From assembly GCA_900544625.1 (NCBI GenBank), contig UQVR01000009.1, positions 1 to 38,879 of the forward strand: a stretch of 38,879 nt of DNA, given 5' to 3'. Below are positions 25,598 through 34,347 of this stretch, piece by piece; within the stretch, counting starts at the first letter, position 1; each line of letters begins with the position of its first letter. The notes under the pieces are model-generated. The model worked only from the letters and a program-made list of their open reading frames with translations, had not been told where the DNA came from and did no database searches. The position numbers were made by a program, and so were the translations under genes. Origin of the DNA: an uncultured Mycoplasmatota bacterium (GTDB lineage Bacteria > Bacillota_I > Bacilli_A > RF39 > UBA660).

Positions 25598-26215
25598 TTA
25601 TTTAACTTTATCATTTAAAAAAGCATTTAAGCAATTTAACATATATTCAAACTCATATCTTGTAAAGACTGTTTCACTTTTAGAATTTTCCCCGATCATA
25701 TGAACTATTGGCAATTTACAGTTTTTAATTATATTTCTATAAAACTTATTTTGTAATGCGCTTATATATAATTCATCAATAATATCATCATATTCTTTTG
25801 AATCTCTTTTTATTTTTTTACCTCTCCAATAAACAATACCAGTTTCTTTCCAATTATAGGTTGTTGCTTCTTGCAAAACTAAGGCCTCTTTTCCACTATA
25901 TTTAAATAATTTCTTTTGCATTTTTTTATCTTTAAATTTAATTCCTTGAAAAAAACTTTCTATCGAATTTAATGTATATCCTTTAAACTTAAATTTATAG
26001 GGAAACAAATTTGATAATAACTTTGGATATTTTCCCCTTAATGAATAACCAACATTAATCCATTTATCACTTTCTCCAACAATGCCATTTTCATCTTTAA
26101 TAACTATTCCATCACATAAATAAATATTATTTTTTTCTACAATTTCTAATTGTTTAAAATCATATGTTTTTTTAAATTCTTTAAACTTCTTTAACTCTTT
26201 TTTATATTTTGTCAT
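25598..26215 (-). CDS. NADAR / YbiA-like N-glycosidase family protein
   Basis: A 205-aa cytoplasmic protein, AGAGGT before the ATG. The core about residues 78-160 has the family pattern: FKGYTLNSIESFFQGIKF (compare N-S-x-E-x-x-Y-Q-x-x-K-F), then KYSGKEAL, YWRGKKI and ELYISALQNKF, as in the RibX/YbiA/NADAR group. Such proteins cleave N-glycosidic bonds of riboflavin intermediates or remove ADP-ribose from guanine in DNA. No DarT-like toxin or rib gene is adjacent, so its role is open. The family match is from memory of motifs. Confidence 0.62.
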   Translation of the reverse strand: MTKYKKELKKFKEFKKTYDFKQLEIVEKNNIYLCDGIVIKDENGIVGESDKWINVGYSLRGKYPKLLSNLFPYKFKFKGYTLNSIESFFQGIKFKDKKMQKKLFKYSGKEALVLQEATTYNWKETGIVYWRGKKIKRDSKEYDDIIDELYISALQNKFYRNIIKNCKLPIVHMIGENSKSETVFTRYEFEYMLNCLNAFLNDKVK

Positions 26216-26276
26216 ACTAAACAGACCTCTTTCTCAATAAAAAGTATAACATATAATAAATCCAATCAGCAACTAC

Positions 26277-26306
26277 ACAAAAACGACTTTTATTAAAAAG
26301 TCGTTT
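26277..26306 (-). terminator. Terminator after tRNA-Leu
   Basis: AAACGACTTTT / AAAAGTCGTTT hairpin with loop TAAT, T run on the minus strand, 16 bases after the tRNA. Confidence 0.85.
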
Positions 26307-26321
26307 AAATTTTCTTAAATT

Positions 26322-26408
26322 TGGTGCCTGTATCCGGACTCGAACCGGAACTCCATTGCTGAAAATAGATTTTGAGTCTATCGCGTCTACCAATTCCGCC
26401 ATACAGGC
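26322..26408 (-). tRNA. tRNA-Leu (anticodon CAA)
   Basis: On the minus strand the acceptor GCCTGTA pairs with TACAGGC; the anticodon loop CTCAAAA gives CAA (reads UUG), with stem ATAGA/TCTAT; the T loop region is GGTTCGAGTCC. The long variable arm is that of a class II tRNA, and the 3' CCA is encoded. It stands as a single gene with its own promoter and terminator. Confidence 0.97.
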
Positions 26409-26417
26409 AACAAAGTA

Positions 26418-26423
26418 ATTATA
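26418..26423 (-). promoter_or_regulatory. -10 of the tRNA-Leu promoter
   Basis: TATAAT with extended -10 TGA on the minus strand, 9 bases before the mature tRNA; the -35 (TGTTCA at 17 bases) is weak. Confidence 0.6.
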
Positions 26424-26463
26424 TCATATTATTTTGTTTTTGAACATGTTTTTTTTACTTTAT

Positions 26464-26988
26464 TTACTTTAATATTCCATAACCAAATTTAACTTCATCA
26501 AAAAATAAAAAGTTATGTAAAGGATAAAATGTTAAAATTACAAACATTATACAACCTAAAGCAATAATTACAACAGGTAATATATTAATATTCATCTCTT
26601 CTCCAGTTAATATTTTATAGCCAATATATTCCATAAAAATATAAGTAATAAGCATTAAACTAATAGAAATAAACATTGATTCTCCTAGCCATAAATAAAG
26701 AGGAATAAAGATAATTAAATAAAATATAACTCCAAGGATTGATTTAACCATAGCTTCAATATAAAAATTATTTATTTTTATATTATTTTTTTTACATAAA
26801 ACAAATTCCAGAATGCTTCCCATAAGTAAGCAATAATAAATAATTTTCATATGTTCCCAAATAGATTCATTAACAGGAAAAAATAAAGCAAATATATTAT
26901 TTGGAAACCAATCATAAACAAAGTGCCATAAAAAAGATAATAAAAAAAGAAAAACAACATTAATTATTTTAATTTTTTTTAAAGACAT
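26464..26988 (-). CDS. DUF6512-like membrane protein
   Basis: A 174-aa integral membrane protein, GGTGAT three bases before the ATG. Five hydrophobic segments (about 8-22, 50-66, 80-100, 103-125, 138-155). The loop HFVYDWFPNNIFALFFPVNESIWEHMKI is the hallmark of the DUF6512 family as I remember it. Function unknown. It lies between scpB and the tRNA and may be read with the scp genes. Confidence 0.7.
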   Translation of the reverse strand: MSLKKIKIINVVFLFLLSFLWHFVYDWFPNNIFALFFPVNESIWEHMKIIYYCLLMGSILEFVLCKKNNIKINNFYIEAMVKSILGVIFYLIIFIPLYLWLGESMFISISLMLITYIFMEYIGYKILTGEEMNINILPVVIIALGCIMFVILTFYPLHNFLFFDEVKFGYGILK

Positions 26989-27031
26989 AATATCACCATT
27001 AAATATTATGCATAACTCTTATAAAAATATG

Positions 27032-27595
27032 TTATTTTTCTTCCTTATAAATAGATGTAAATAATTCTTGTTCATCGGTTTCATTTGCATTATCCATTGG
27101 TAAATCTGGCAAATCACTAATCGTAGCAAGCCCAAAATAATCTAAAAACTCACTAGTTGTACGATATAAATTAGGTTTTCCAGGCAAATTGCTTTTGCCG
27201 CTTATTTTGACTAAATCTTTAGCCATTAATTTTCTAATCATATTAATACTTGCAAGTCCTCTAAGTTCGTCTACCTCTGCTCTAGTAATCGGTTGATTAT
27301 AAGCGATAATCGCTAAAGTTTCTAAAGCAGCTTGTGATAAAGTATTTGTACCTCTTGTTGTAATTAACTTTTGATAATATTCTTTATGCTCTTGTTTAGT
27401 TGTTAATTTAAAAGCATCTCCAATAAAACTAATTCTAATACCGCGATTATCTTTATTATATTCTTCTCTCAAATTCTTAAGTAACTCTTGTGCTTCTTTT
27501 TTAGTAATTGCCATTATTTCCACAATATTATCTAAAGTTATTCCTTCATCACCAACTACAAATAAAAGGCCTTCTAAAATTGCTTCTTTATTCAT
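27032..27595 (-). CDS. scpB: Segregation and condensation protein B
   Basis: A 187-aa protein with two winged-helix domains (about 1-80 and 85-165); TLSQAALETLAIIAYNQPITRAEVDELRG and SNLPGKPNLYRTT are the ScpB hallmarks. It forms the SMC-ScpA-ScpB condensin that organises the chromosome. ATG overlaps the scpA stop (ATGA). Confidence 0.96.
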   Translation of the reverse strand: MNKEAILEGLLFVVGDEGITLDNIVEIMAITKKEAQELLKNLREEYNKDNRGIRISFIGDAFKLTTKQEHKEYYQKLITTRGTNTLSQAALETLAIIAYNQPITRAEVDELRGLASINMIRKLMAKDLVKISGKSNLPGKPNLYRTTSEFLDYFGLATISDLPDLPMDNANETDEQELFTSIYKEEK

Positions 27596-28311
27596 ACATT
27601 CACTCTTTCTATATAAATTTCTCCAAAATTACTATCTTGTCTTAAAGTAATTTCTTGTGTTTTACACATATCTAAAATAGATAAAAATGTTGCTACTACT
27701 ACATCTTTATTATATTCTTCAAAAAGATCAGTAAATTTAACATTTTTTCTTTTACTAATAAATTCCCTAATATATTCTTTTCTTTCTTCTACACTAATTT
27801 CTTTTCTAGTTATTCTAGTATTAATAGGTTTTTGATAAGACATTCTTTTATTTAACTCTATTAAAGCAACCTTTAAAAGCTCCACATCCATATTACCTTC
27901 CAACTTTTCTTTAGTATCCACAAATTCATTTAAATTTTCAGGTAATTTTGTAAAAAACTCATTTCTTTTTTCTTCTAACTCTTTAAATACATTAGTTACA
28001 TTTTGATATCTTTCATACTCTATTAATTTATTTTTTAGATCTTCTTCACTATTTATTGAAAATTCATCATTATCTTCGCTTTCACTATCTAAATTAAGTA
28101 ATAATCTGCTCTTCAAATGAATTAATTCTGCAGCCATAACTAAATATTCACTTGCATCATCTAAATCATATGCAGGAATACTTTCAATAAATTCTAAATA
28201 CTTATCTATAATATATTTTGTATCAATTTCATATATATCCATTTTAGCTGTTTTAACTAAGTGAAGAAGTAAATCTAGTGGCCCTTCAAAATCATTAATA
28301 CAAAGCTTCAT
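27592..28311 (-). CDS. scpA: Segregation and condensation protein A (kleisin)
   Basis: A 239-aa kleisin: FEGPLDLLLHLVKTAKMDIYEI at the N-terminus binds the SMC neck, and the C-terminal winged helix (about 185-239) binds the SMC head. GGGAGG precedes the ATG and overlaps the stop of the upstream gene. Acts with scpB and with Smc encoded elsewhere. Confidence 0.96.
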   Translation of the reverse strand: MKLCINDFEGPLDLLLHLVKTAKMDIYEIDTKYIIDKYLEFIESIPAYDLDDASEYLVMAAELIHLKSRLLLNLDSESEDNDEFSINSEEDLKNKLIEYERYQNVTNVFKELEEKRNEFFTKLPENLNEFVDTKEKLEGNMDVELLKVALIELNKRMSYQKPINTRITRKEISVEERKEYIREFISKRKNVKFTDLFEEYNKDVVVATFLSILDMCKTQEITLRQDSNFGEIYIERVNV

Positions 28312-28320
28312 AAAACCTCC

Positions 28321-29250
28321 CTATTTACATGTATAACCCATTGATGTTAATTCAAAATTCATTACTTTTGCATCAGTATCTTTTGGATAAAATGTTTTCA
28401 AATTAATTTTCTCATCACCAATAGTATTTAAATTAATAATGGTTCTAAAACTTAAAACATTATTTATAGTTTCTATACTAGATGAAACACCTTCAATTGA
28501 ATTATAAGAAACTTGCATTGCTTGATAAGTTCCATATAAGGTATTAAAGTTTGCATCATCAACACCAACTTCATAGAGCAAACTAATTGCATATACTTTA
28601 TTATTATTAAGTAAATAATCCACTTTTTCATAATCTTTAGTACATGTTAACGTAGCCATATTGTTTTCATCAGCAGTTGCAACATATGCTGGATAATTAT
28701 CCTTACTAATACTTAGTATAGTTAAAGAATAAACATTTGAATCTGTTAAAGAAAAAGTTACTTTTAATGTTTCATTCGGACTTACAACTTCATCTCTTAA
28801 CATTAATCTTTGCAAAAGTTTTTTATTTTGATCATATAAATTAATAAAATAATTATAATTTGCAAGTTCCAATATCTCATTACTTGTATTTATTATATCA
28901 AAACTTATATTACTTTCATATACTACAATATTATTAATTTTAAACTTTTCAAATATTATTTCTGGTTTATCACTTATAACATACTCTTTAATTGTAGTTT
29001 TATTATCATCATCAGTTGTATTATTTTTATTATCACTTGGAGTATCCGGAGTTACTACATCAGGATTAAAATAATTATTTATATATTGAGAAATTTCTGG
29101 CAAATAGATAACACCTACAATAAAAATTGCAAATATTAAAAATAACCAAAAAATACCCAAAATACTTACTTTTTTCTTATCTTCTACAACAGCAAGTGTA
29201 GTTGGTGTTAATTCTTCTTCATTTATAACTATCTGTTTTTTCTTAGCCAT
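28321..29250 (-). CDS. Membrane-anchored protein of unknown function, 309 aa
   Basis: Start taken as ATG 29250 (GGG of a weak site nine bases upstream; an ATG three codons earlier overlaps that site). A short cytoplasmic tail, one membrane segment (about 31-52), a Thr/Asp/Asn-rich linker (about 65-88) and an external domain of about 220 residues with beta-rich look (IIFEKFKINNIVVYESNISFDIIN...), ending in Cys. No known domain recognised. It is 9 bases upstream of scpA and likely in the same transcript. Confidence 0.8.
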   Translation of the reverse strand: MAKKKQIVINEEELTPTTLAVVEDKKKVSILGIFWLFLIFAIFIVGVIYLPEISQYINNYFNPDVVTPDTPSDNKNNTTDDDNKTTIKEYVISDKPEIIFEKFKINNIVVYESNISFDIINTSNEILELANYNYFINLYDQNKKLLQRLMLRDEVVSPNETLKVTFSLTDSNVYSLTILSISKDNYPAYVATADENNMATLTCTKDYEKVDYLLNNNKVYAISLLYEVGVDDANFNTLYGTYQAMQVSYNSIEGVSSSIETINNVLSFRTIINLNTIGDEKINLKTFYPKDTDAKVMNFELTSMGYTCK

Positions 29251-29312
29251 TATATTCATCCCATTTCATTCTATAAAGATTATACTATAATTAATTCTTT
29301 TAAACAAGAAGA

Positions 29313-29335
29313 AACTAGGATTTTTATAATCCTAG
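29313..29335 (-). terminator. Terminator after the methyltransferase gene
   Basis: ACTAGGATT / AATCCTAGT hairpin, minus strand, followed by TTCTTCTTGTTT; it overlaps the end of the gene. Confidence 0.6.
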
Positions 29336-30003
29336 TCTACCTTTTTTATTAACACATGATAATGAAATGAAGAGTAAGTTTTATCATTAGACTCATAGAA
29401 ATCTTCAATATGATTAATGAAAATTATTTTAAAATCTTTAAAAAGTTCTTTAATCAAATCATAATCTGCATAAAAATGAGGAATTTTATATTCTGGTCCT
29501 TCTTCCATTCTAAGTCTAGTATTTTCATCAACTAATGGCCATGAATCTTGCTTAAATCCCCAAGTAGATTTAGACCCCAAAGTTAAATAACATTCACCAT
29601 TATTTTTTAATACTCTATATAGTTCTTTTATAATTTGTTTTACTCCTTGTGTATCTTGATGAGAAATAACATTTCTACATAATATACAATCAAAAGATTC
29701 ATTTTCATAAGGAAGTTCAAGCATATCGCCAACTTTTAAATCTGCTTTCAAATCTAGATTTTTTAACCACTCTTTAGTTTTCCTTATTCCTTCCTTACTA
29801 ATATCAAAACCACTTACATTAAATCCATTTTTAGCAAATAAAACAGTATGTCTTCCTAAACCACAACCTAAATCAAGAAAATTTTTAAAATTTAGATTTT
29901 CCCATCTATTTAGCAAATAATAAGATTCCACACTTGGTATCTTCCATGGACAATCTATATCATCCTTAACTATTTTCCAATCCCATCCCTTAGATTTAAT
30001 CAT
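29332..30003 (-). CDS. Class I SAM-dependent methyltransferase
   Basis: A 223-aa protein, GGAGG before the ATG. SAM-binding motif FLDLGCGLGRHT (42-53), acidic loop GFDISKEGI, and motif IV-V region FDCILCRNVISHQD then LKNNGECYLTL place it in the Methyltransf_11/25 group. The substrate is unknown; WDWK...PW near the N-terminus and the ending YHVLIKK recall small-molecule methyltransferases. It lies between thioredoxin-like and ScpA-operon genes, without functional hints. Confidence 0.85.
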   Translation of the reverse strand: MIKSKGWDWKIVKDDIDCPWKIPSVESYYLLNRWENLNFKNFLDLGCGLGRHTVLFAKNGFNVSGFDISKEGIRKTKEWLKNLDLKADLKVGDMLELPYENESFDCILCRNVISHQDTQGVKQIIKELYRVLKNNGECYLTLGSKSTWGFKQDSWPLVDENTRLRMEEGPEYKIPHFYADYDLIKELFKDFKIIFINHIEDFYESNDKTYSSFHYHVLIKKVD

Positions 30004-30020
30004 TTTACCTCCATTAATCC

Positions 30021-30047
30021 AAAAAAAGACTCATTTAAAGTCTTTTT
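30021..30047 (-). terminator. Terminator after the thioredoxin-like gene
   Basis: AAAGACT / AGTCTTT hairpin followed by seven T on the minus strand; abuts the stop codon and lies only 18 bases before the next ATG. Confidence 0.7.
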
Positions 30048-30777
30048 AACAAGCTGTATTATCCTTACATACATTATCTTTTTTATTAACTGCTTCTATA
30101 ATTGTTTTATATTCTTTTTTTAACTCTTCTTTTTGCTTATCTGTTAAAACTATATAAGGATCAGTTTGACTTTCTACAGTTGCTTCATGAAATCCTACAA
30201 CTTTTCCATTTTTAACACCCACAACTGTCGGAGCATATAATCTTTTAACACCAGTATCATACATATTACCAGCATCATCATTTACATAGAATTTCTTCAA
30301 ATACTTATCTAAAAATTTTACTATTTCATAATATGCATCTGTTCCTTTTTTAGTTAATTCAGGCTCAATACTTCCAGAAAACTTATAAGTATCTCTAATA
30401 TTTAAAATATCAACATAATATATTTTTTCAACATTCATTTCATTAGCTATATCAAGCAATACTGGAACAGCATTTCTACACCAAGGACATGCTGCAAAAC
30501 CAAAATAAATTATTGCATCTTCTTTTTTTAATACTTCAAGAATTTCTTTACCTGTCTTATAAACAATTGGATTTTTTTCAGATATTTCTACATTAACATA
30601 TTTTTCATCACTATTTTCATTGACAAGTTCATTTAATGCTTCATATTCATTTTTAAACTTCATTGCATCACTAATCTTTTCATCTTTATGAGTTATTATT
30701 GCATAACCACATAAACCAATAACAAGTGCTGCACACACAAATATCACTATCATATATATTTTATTACTTTTTTCCAT
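30046..30777 (-). CDS. Membrane-anchored thioredoxin-like protein (CPWC)
   Basis: A 243-aa protein with an N-terminal anchor (about 8-28) and an external thioredoxin fold. The active site is C97-P-W-C100 in YFGFAACPWCRNAVP, and the cis-proline is in RLYAPTVVGVKNGKVVG. A helical insertion of about 40 residues separates the halves. Probably a surface thiol-disulfide oxidoreductase. Two further cysteines sit at the very end (NVCKDNTAC) and might form a second redox pair. GGGAG precedes the ATG. It follows the DGR-like gene but has its own start region. Confidence 0.85.
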   Translation of the reverse strand: MEKSNKIYMIVIFVCAALVIGLCGYAIITHKDEKISDAMKFKNEYEALNELVNENSDEKYVNVEISEKNPIVYKTGKEILEVLKKEDAIIYFGFAACPWCRNAVPVLLDIANEMNVEKIYYVDILNIRDTYKFSGSIEPELTKKGTDAYYEIVKFLDKYLKKFYVNDDAGNMYDTGVKRLYAPTVVGVKNGKVVGFHEATVESQTDPYIVLTDKQKEELKKEYKTIIEAVNKKDNVCKDNTAC

Positions 30778-30900
30778 TTTTATCTTACTCCCTTACTATA
30801 ATAAATTATTAACACCCTAATATTCTTATTGATAACTTTAGCTAAATTTTATACCTCATTTCTATAGTTAGCAAGCAAACTATCTAATTATTTTATAACT

Positions 30901-30940
30901 CGGCGGCCCGGGGTGGATACCCCCACCAGCCACGCTTAAC
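30901..30940 (-). other. GC-rich hairpin downstream of the variable region
   Basis: Read on the minus strand, GTGGC and GCCGC pair (one G-U) around a second stem GGTGG/CCACC with loop GGGTAT. About 30 of its 40 bases are G or C, in a region otherwise nearly all A/T. It starts about 20 bases after the stop of the DGR-like gene and has no T run, so it is not a normal terminator. It could be the hairpin/cruciform that follows variable regions in some diversity-generating retroelements. Confidence 0.55.
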
Positions 30941-30949
30941 CAAAATTTG

Positions 30950-32557
30950 TCATACTACCAAAGTTATTGGCGAATCTTTAGTTCCAGATCCACCAGCATA
31001 GAGAACAGAAGCTTTTAGATACAAGACTGGACGAGAGCCAAAGCCATTGTCCGCGGGGTAGTTGTCGACATAACCGTCGCCGTCCAAATAAAACACAACG
31101 TTGCTGTTCGAAGAATTAGGCGAAATTGTCCACTCATAATCTCCCATATACATCCAATTTATTGTTGTTATTGATGTTCCATTTACATCGGCACTATTAT
31201 AATCAAACAAATTTTTAGTCCATGCACTTGGACTTGCTGCAAATCCATAGTCACTTAGATACACTAAACCTATTTTTGATGTTCCATCGCTAGGTCCATA
31301 TGTTTTGGTAGCATTTTCTATTTCTGCTGCACACATTTCACTTGGTGTTACAGATTCTGTTGAATGTCCACTTACTTTCCATGTGGCATCTTCAATCAAA
31401 TTTGACCATGTTGTACCTATATTATTTAAATAATTTGTATTTAAGTTTATCTTATTTAGTAAACTTGTACTCCATATATTTGATCCAGAACCACTATTTA
31501 TTGTTGTATTATTTTTATAATTCCAATAATATGTATCTACTTTTGATAAACTTCCTTTATATGTCGAACCTGGAGCATCTGAACCTTGATAATCTCCATC
31601 TGTTCCCAGTAAATTACTAGTTGCATAATCATACTTTATTAATTTTACCAATTGCTTTTCAGTTACGCCATGATTATTTTCTCCAAATATTCCGATTATT
31701 CGATATAAGTTATCTGTTGGACACGGACTAGTTGTTGAACCAAAACATACAAAATTATTTACACTTTCACTGGCTCCTGCATACCTATATGAATAATCGC
31801 CTGCTCCATTTGCTAACGAATTTGTATGATGATATAAGGTATCATCTTTTCCATCCATTGCTATAATACATGAACTCAAAGTTTGTCCATTAGAGCATAC
31901 AGTTGCTACAGTCTCTTTTATCTTTTCCTTTTGAATCATCAACTTAGCATTAAAACTTTTTCCGGCATTACCTGCTTGATTGGCATTATAATTTACAAAT
32001 GTTACTGTTACATTCCATTGTTCAGTCTTTGTACTTGTTGTTGTTATTTCTCTATTATTTAATATTGTTACTAATCCTTTTTTAGTTGTTATATCAAAGC
32101 CTTTTATTGATGCACCTTTTCCGTCGGTAACCGTTTTATAAGTTAAACCTGAAACGCTAGTTATTTCATTATTACTACCATCTTTAATAGATAATAAAAT
32201 TTCTGGTGTATTATTATCTATTGAATAAGTAAATGTATTATTTGATATATTTAAATACAAATAATAATGTTCTGTTGCGGTATTTGTTTTATTATTTGCA
32301 CTTAGCATTGCTTTTGCAAACGTTGTACCCGTTTGATTTCCTTTGCCACTTGCAAAATTTTCTTGATTAAGTGATAAATTTAATGCTGAACCAACTTCAA
32401 ATGTAAAAGTATCTACAGTATTAGCATTTATTTTAATATCAGTTTGAGCCCCTTCACCTGTCTGAGCAACAAAGTATGCATATGTTGCAGCAACTAGAGT
32501 TAGTGCAAGCGCAATTATAGATATAATACTAACTATTTTTATTTTTTTGTTATCCAT
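30950..32557 (-). CDS. SipW-type surface protein with C-terminal DGR-like variable (C-type lectin-like) domain
   Basis: A 535-aa protein, AAAGGAG before the ATG. Residues 10-32 are a leader of the SipW-dependent/camelysin kind (ALTLVAATYAYFVAQTG). A beta-rich region (about 35-210) is followed by CSNGQTLSSCI and a C-terminal domain (about 225-535) with DNLYRIIGIF, LVKLIKYDYA, IGLVYLSDYGFAASPSAW and the end motif SRPVLYLKASV, as in C-type-lectin-fold/DUF6273-like targets of diversity-generating retroelements. Residues 476-508 are encoded by DNA of about 50% G+C in which most codons end in C, unlike the rest of the gene. Likely a secreted or membrane-held binding protein whose ligand site is diversified. 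No reverse transcriptase or template lies in the window. Confidence 0.8.
   Translation of the reverse strand: MDNKKIKIVSIISIIALALTLVAATYAYFVAQTGEGAQTDIKINANTVDTFTFEVGSALNLSLNQENFASGKGNQTGTTFAKAMLSANNKTNTATEHYYLYLNISNNTFTYSIDNNTPEILLSIKDGSNNEITSVSGLTYKTVTDGKGASIKGFDITTKKGLVTILNNREITTTSTKTEQWNVTVTFVNYNANQAGNAGKSFNAKLMIQKEKIKETVATVCSNGQTLSSCIIAMDGKDDTLYHHTNSLANGAGDYSYRYAGASESVNNFVCFGSTTSPCPTDNLYRIIGIFGENNHGVTEKQLVKLIKYDYATSNLLGTDGDYQGSDAPGSTYKGSLSKVDTYYWNYKNNTTINSGSGSNIWSTSLLNKINLNTNYLNNIGTTWSNLIEDATWKVSGHSTESVTPSEMCAAEIENATKTYGPSDGTSKIGLVYLSDYGFAASPSAWTKNLFDYNSADVNGTSITTINWMYMGDYEWTISPNSSNSNVVFYLDGDGYVDNYPADNGFGSRPVLYLKASVLYAGGSGTKDSPITLVV
31010..31132 (-). other. Candidate DGR variable region (VR)
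   Basis: From the TGG of W476 to the codons of LYLK. Codons 484-507 include AAC, AGC, AAC, GAC, GGC, GAC, GTC, GAC, AAC, TAC, CCC and GAC: what is expected when AAC codons of a template are changed at A only. The end CTCGTCCAGTCTTG would be the start of the invariant (IMH-like) part. Confidence 0.65.
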
Positions 32558-32668
32558 ATTATTACTCCTTTAATTTATTCTTCACCATAAGATAATAATA
32601 CCATTTTTTTTATAATAAGAAAACTAGTTTTTTTAAATTTCACAAAAAAATTAATATTTTCTAAACTT

Positions 32669-33205
32669 TTATAACTTTACATCACAATCATCATCATGGG
32701 AATTTATAAGTCCAATTGCTTGTAGATAAGAGTAAATTATTGTTGATCCTACAAACCTCATTCCTCTTTTATATAAATCTTTTGATAATTCATCAGATAT
32801 ACTTGATGTTGTTTTACCAACTTCTTTTACTGGATATTCTTTAAAATACCTAAGTAAATAATTTTTAAAACTACCAAATTCACTCTCCATATCCATAAAT
32901 ACTTTAGCATTATTAATACTTGCTTTAATCTTTAATTTATTTCTAATAATATTTTTATTATTCATTAATTTTTCTATTTTTACATCATTATAATTAATTA
33001 TCTTTTCTATATCAAAATTATCATAAGCTTCTTTAAAATATTTACGTTTATTTAAAACACATTCCCAAGAGATTCCCGCTTGAAAGCTTTCTAATATTAA
33101 CATTTCAAATAAATACTTTTCATCTAAATTAAGTACTCCCCATTCATTATCATGATACTCTACATATAAAGGATTATTTACATTACACCATTTACATCTA
33201 TTCAT
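32669..33205 (-). CDS. tag: DNA-3-methyladenine glycosylase I
   Basis: A 178-aa protein with the Tag signature RCKWC near the start, YHDNEWG, and LILESFQAGISWECVLNKR. The zinc-snap ligands appear as C4, H18, H170 and C174, matching the E. coli pattern. It excises 3-methyladenine from alkylated DNA. The ATG overlaps the stop of the ABC permease gene (ATGA), making it the last gene of the tetR-ABC transcript. Confidence 0.95.
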   Translation of the reverse strand: MNRCKWCNVNNPLYVEYHDNEWGVLNLDEKYLFEMLILESFQAGISWECVLNKRKYFKEAYDNFDIEKIINYNDVKIEKLMNNKNIIRNKLKIKASINNAKVFMDMESEFGSFKNYLLRYFKEYPVKEVGKTTSSISDELSKDLYKRGMRFVGSTIIYSYLQAIGLINSHDDDCDVKL

Positions 33206-34347
33206 CTTAATACCTGTTTCTTTTTACTAAAAATATTATTTAATATAATAAATATCACTATAAATAAAATCATAATTCCCAGATTAACAAAAAATGGCTT
33301 TAAATTACTAAAGTTTAAAACTTCTAAACTTGCCAGTAATTCATTTGAATTAATATAGTAATATGCTGGAAACACATGGGCTATTTTTAAAACACTATCA
33401 GGCAGCCACATAACTGGTATAAAAGCACCACATAAGAATGCTTGAGATAAAGCTACAACATTTACAATACCCGATACTGCTTCTTTTTTATTTACTAATG
33501 TACTAACCAAAAGAGATAAAGCTAAAGCCACAATAGCAAATATAAATGTATTTAAAATATAAATTAAACCTCTTTTACTAAACATAATACTACCAAATAC
33601 AATAAACCCTAAAATAGTATATAAAATAACTACAAACAACACATATAAAATACTTGATAACATAATACACTTATTATATTTTTTATAATTCATACTACTT
33701 ATAATAGTTCTTTTCTTAACACTTTCTTCATTAAAAGAAGATAAAACCAAACAAATAATAAACATAACAACTGCTATAATACTATAACTTGCAAAATTAT
33801 AATATCTTGAAAGTCTAGTTAATTCTGTAGTATTTATTTTTGTTGCAAGTTCCACATTTGCATTAGTTTTTAATGAATCATTTATTTTATTTACTAATAT
33901 ACTTTTATCACTAAATTCATCATGAAGTACATCTTGTGTTTTTAAATATCTTTCAAGTAACATTTCTGCTAAACTCGAGGAATAATCTCCACTTGATTTA
34001 ATATTAATTTCAGGATTCTTACCATTTAAAACATCATTTTCATAACCTTCATTTATATATATTACATAATTTGCATCTCTATAAAATAATGCATCATCTA
34101 TTTTTTCTTCATCAGCCTCTATATCAAGGATATTAGCATTATTTCTAAAATACTCAACTAGATTATTTGCTAAGATACTATCATCATTATTTATAATTAT
34201 TACATCTGGTTTACTACTTTTAAAATCATCTGTTACATCATTACTACTCATATTAAGTGTACCAAATATAAGTAACATAACCGTATAACCAATAATTGTA
34301 CCTTTATATTTATTTACAACCTTCCAAAAAGTTTTAAATAGCATCAT
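33202..34347 (-). CDS. ABC-2 type transporter permease (second)
   Basis: A 381-aa membrane protein, AAGGAGG before the ATG: one N-terminal membrane segment (about 13-32), a large external loop (about 33-185), then five segments to the C-terminus, the ABC2_membrane_3 / YhgE-like plan. It pairs with the permease at 34334-35488 (14-base overlap) and the ATPase at 35488-36426. The exporter's substrate is unknown; a TetR upstream suggests drug or lipid export. Confidence 0.88.
   Translation of the reverse strand: MMLFKTFWKVVNKYKGTIIGYTVMLLIFGTLNMSSNDVTDDFKSSKPDVIIINNDDSILANNLVEYFRNNANILDIEADEEKIDDALFYRDANYVIYINEGYENDVLNGKNPEINIKSSGDYSSSLAEMLLERYLKTQDVLHDEFSDKSILVNKINDSLKTNANVELATKINTTELTRLSRYYNFASYSIIAVVMFIICLVLSSFNEESVKKRTIISSMNYKKYNKCIMLSSILYVLFVVILYTILGFIVFGSIMFSKRGLIYILNTFIFAIVALALSLLVSTLVNKKEAVSGIVNVVALSQAFLCGAFIPVMWLPDSVLKIAHVFPAYYYINSNELLASLEVLNFSNLKPFFVNLGIMILFIVIFIILNNIFSKKKQVLR

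Noticed and set aside
26217..26402. 61-aa ORF on the minus strand beginning MAELVDAIDSKS
   Set aside because: It is the translated tRNA-Leu gene, a familiar annotation artefact.
31342..31620. Plus-strand 92-aa ORF inside the surface protein gene
   Set aside because: Leu/Tyr/Asn-rich shadow of the minus-strand gene with no start signals.
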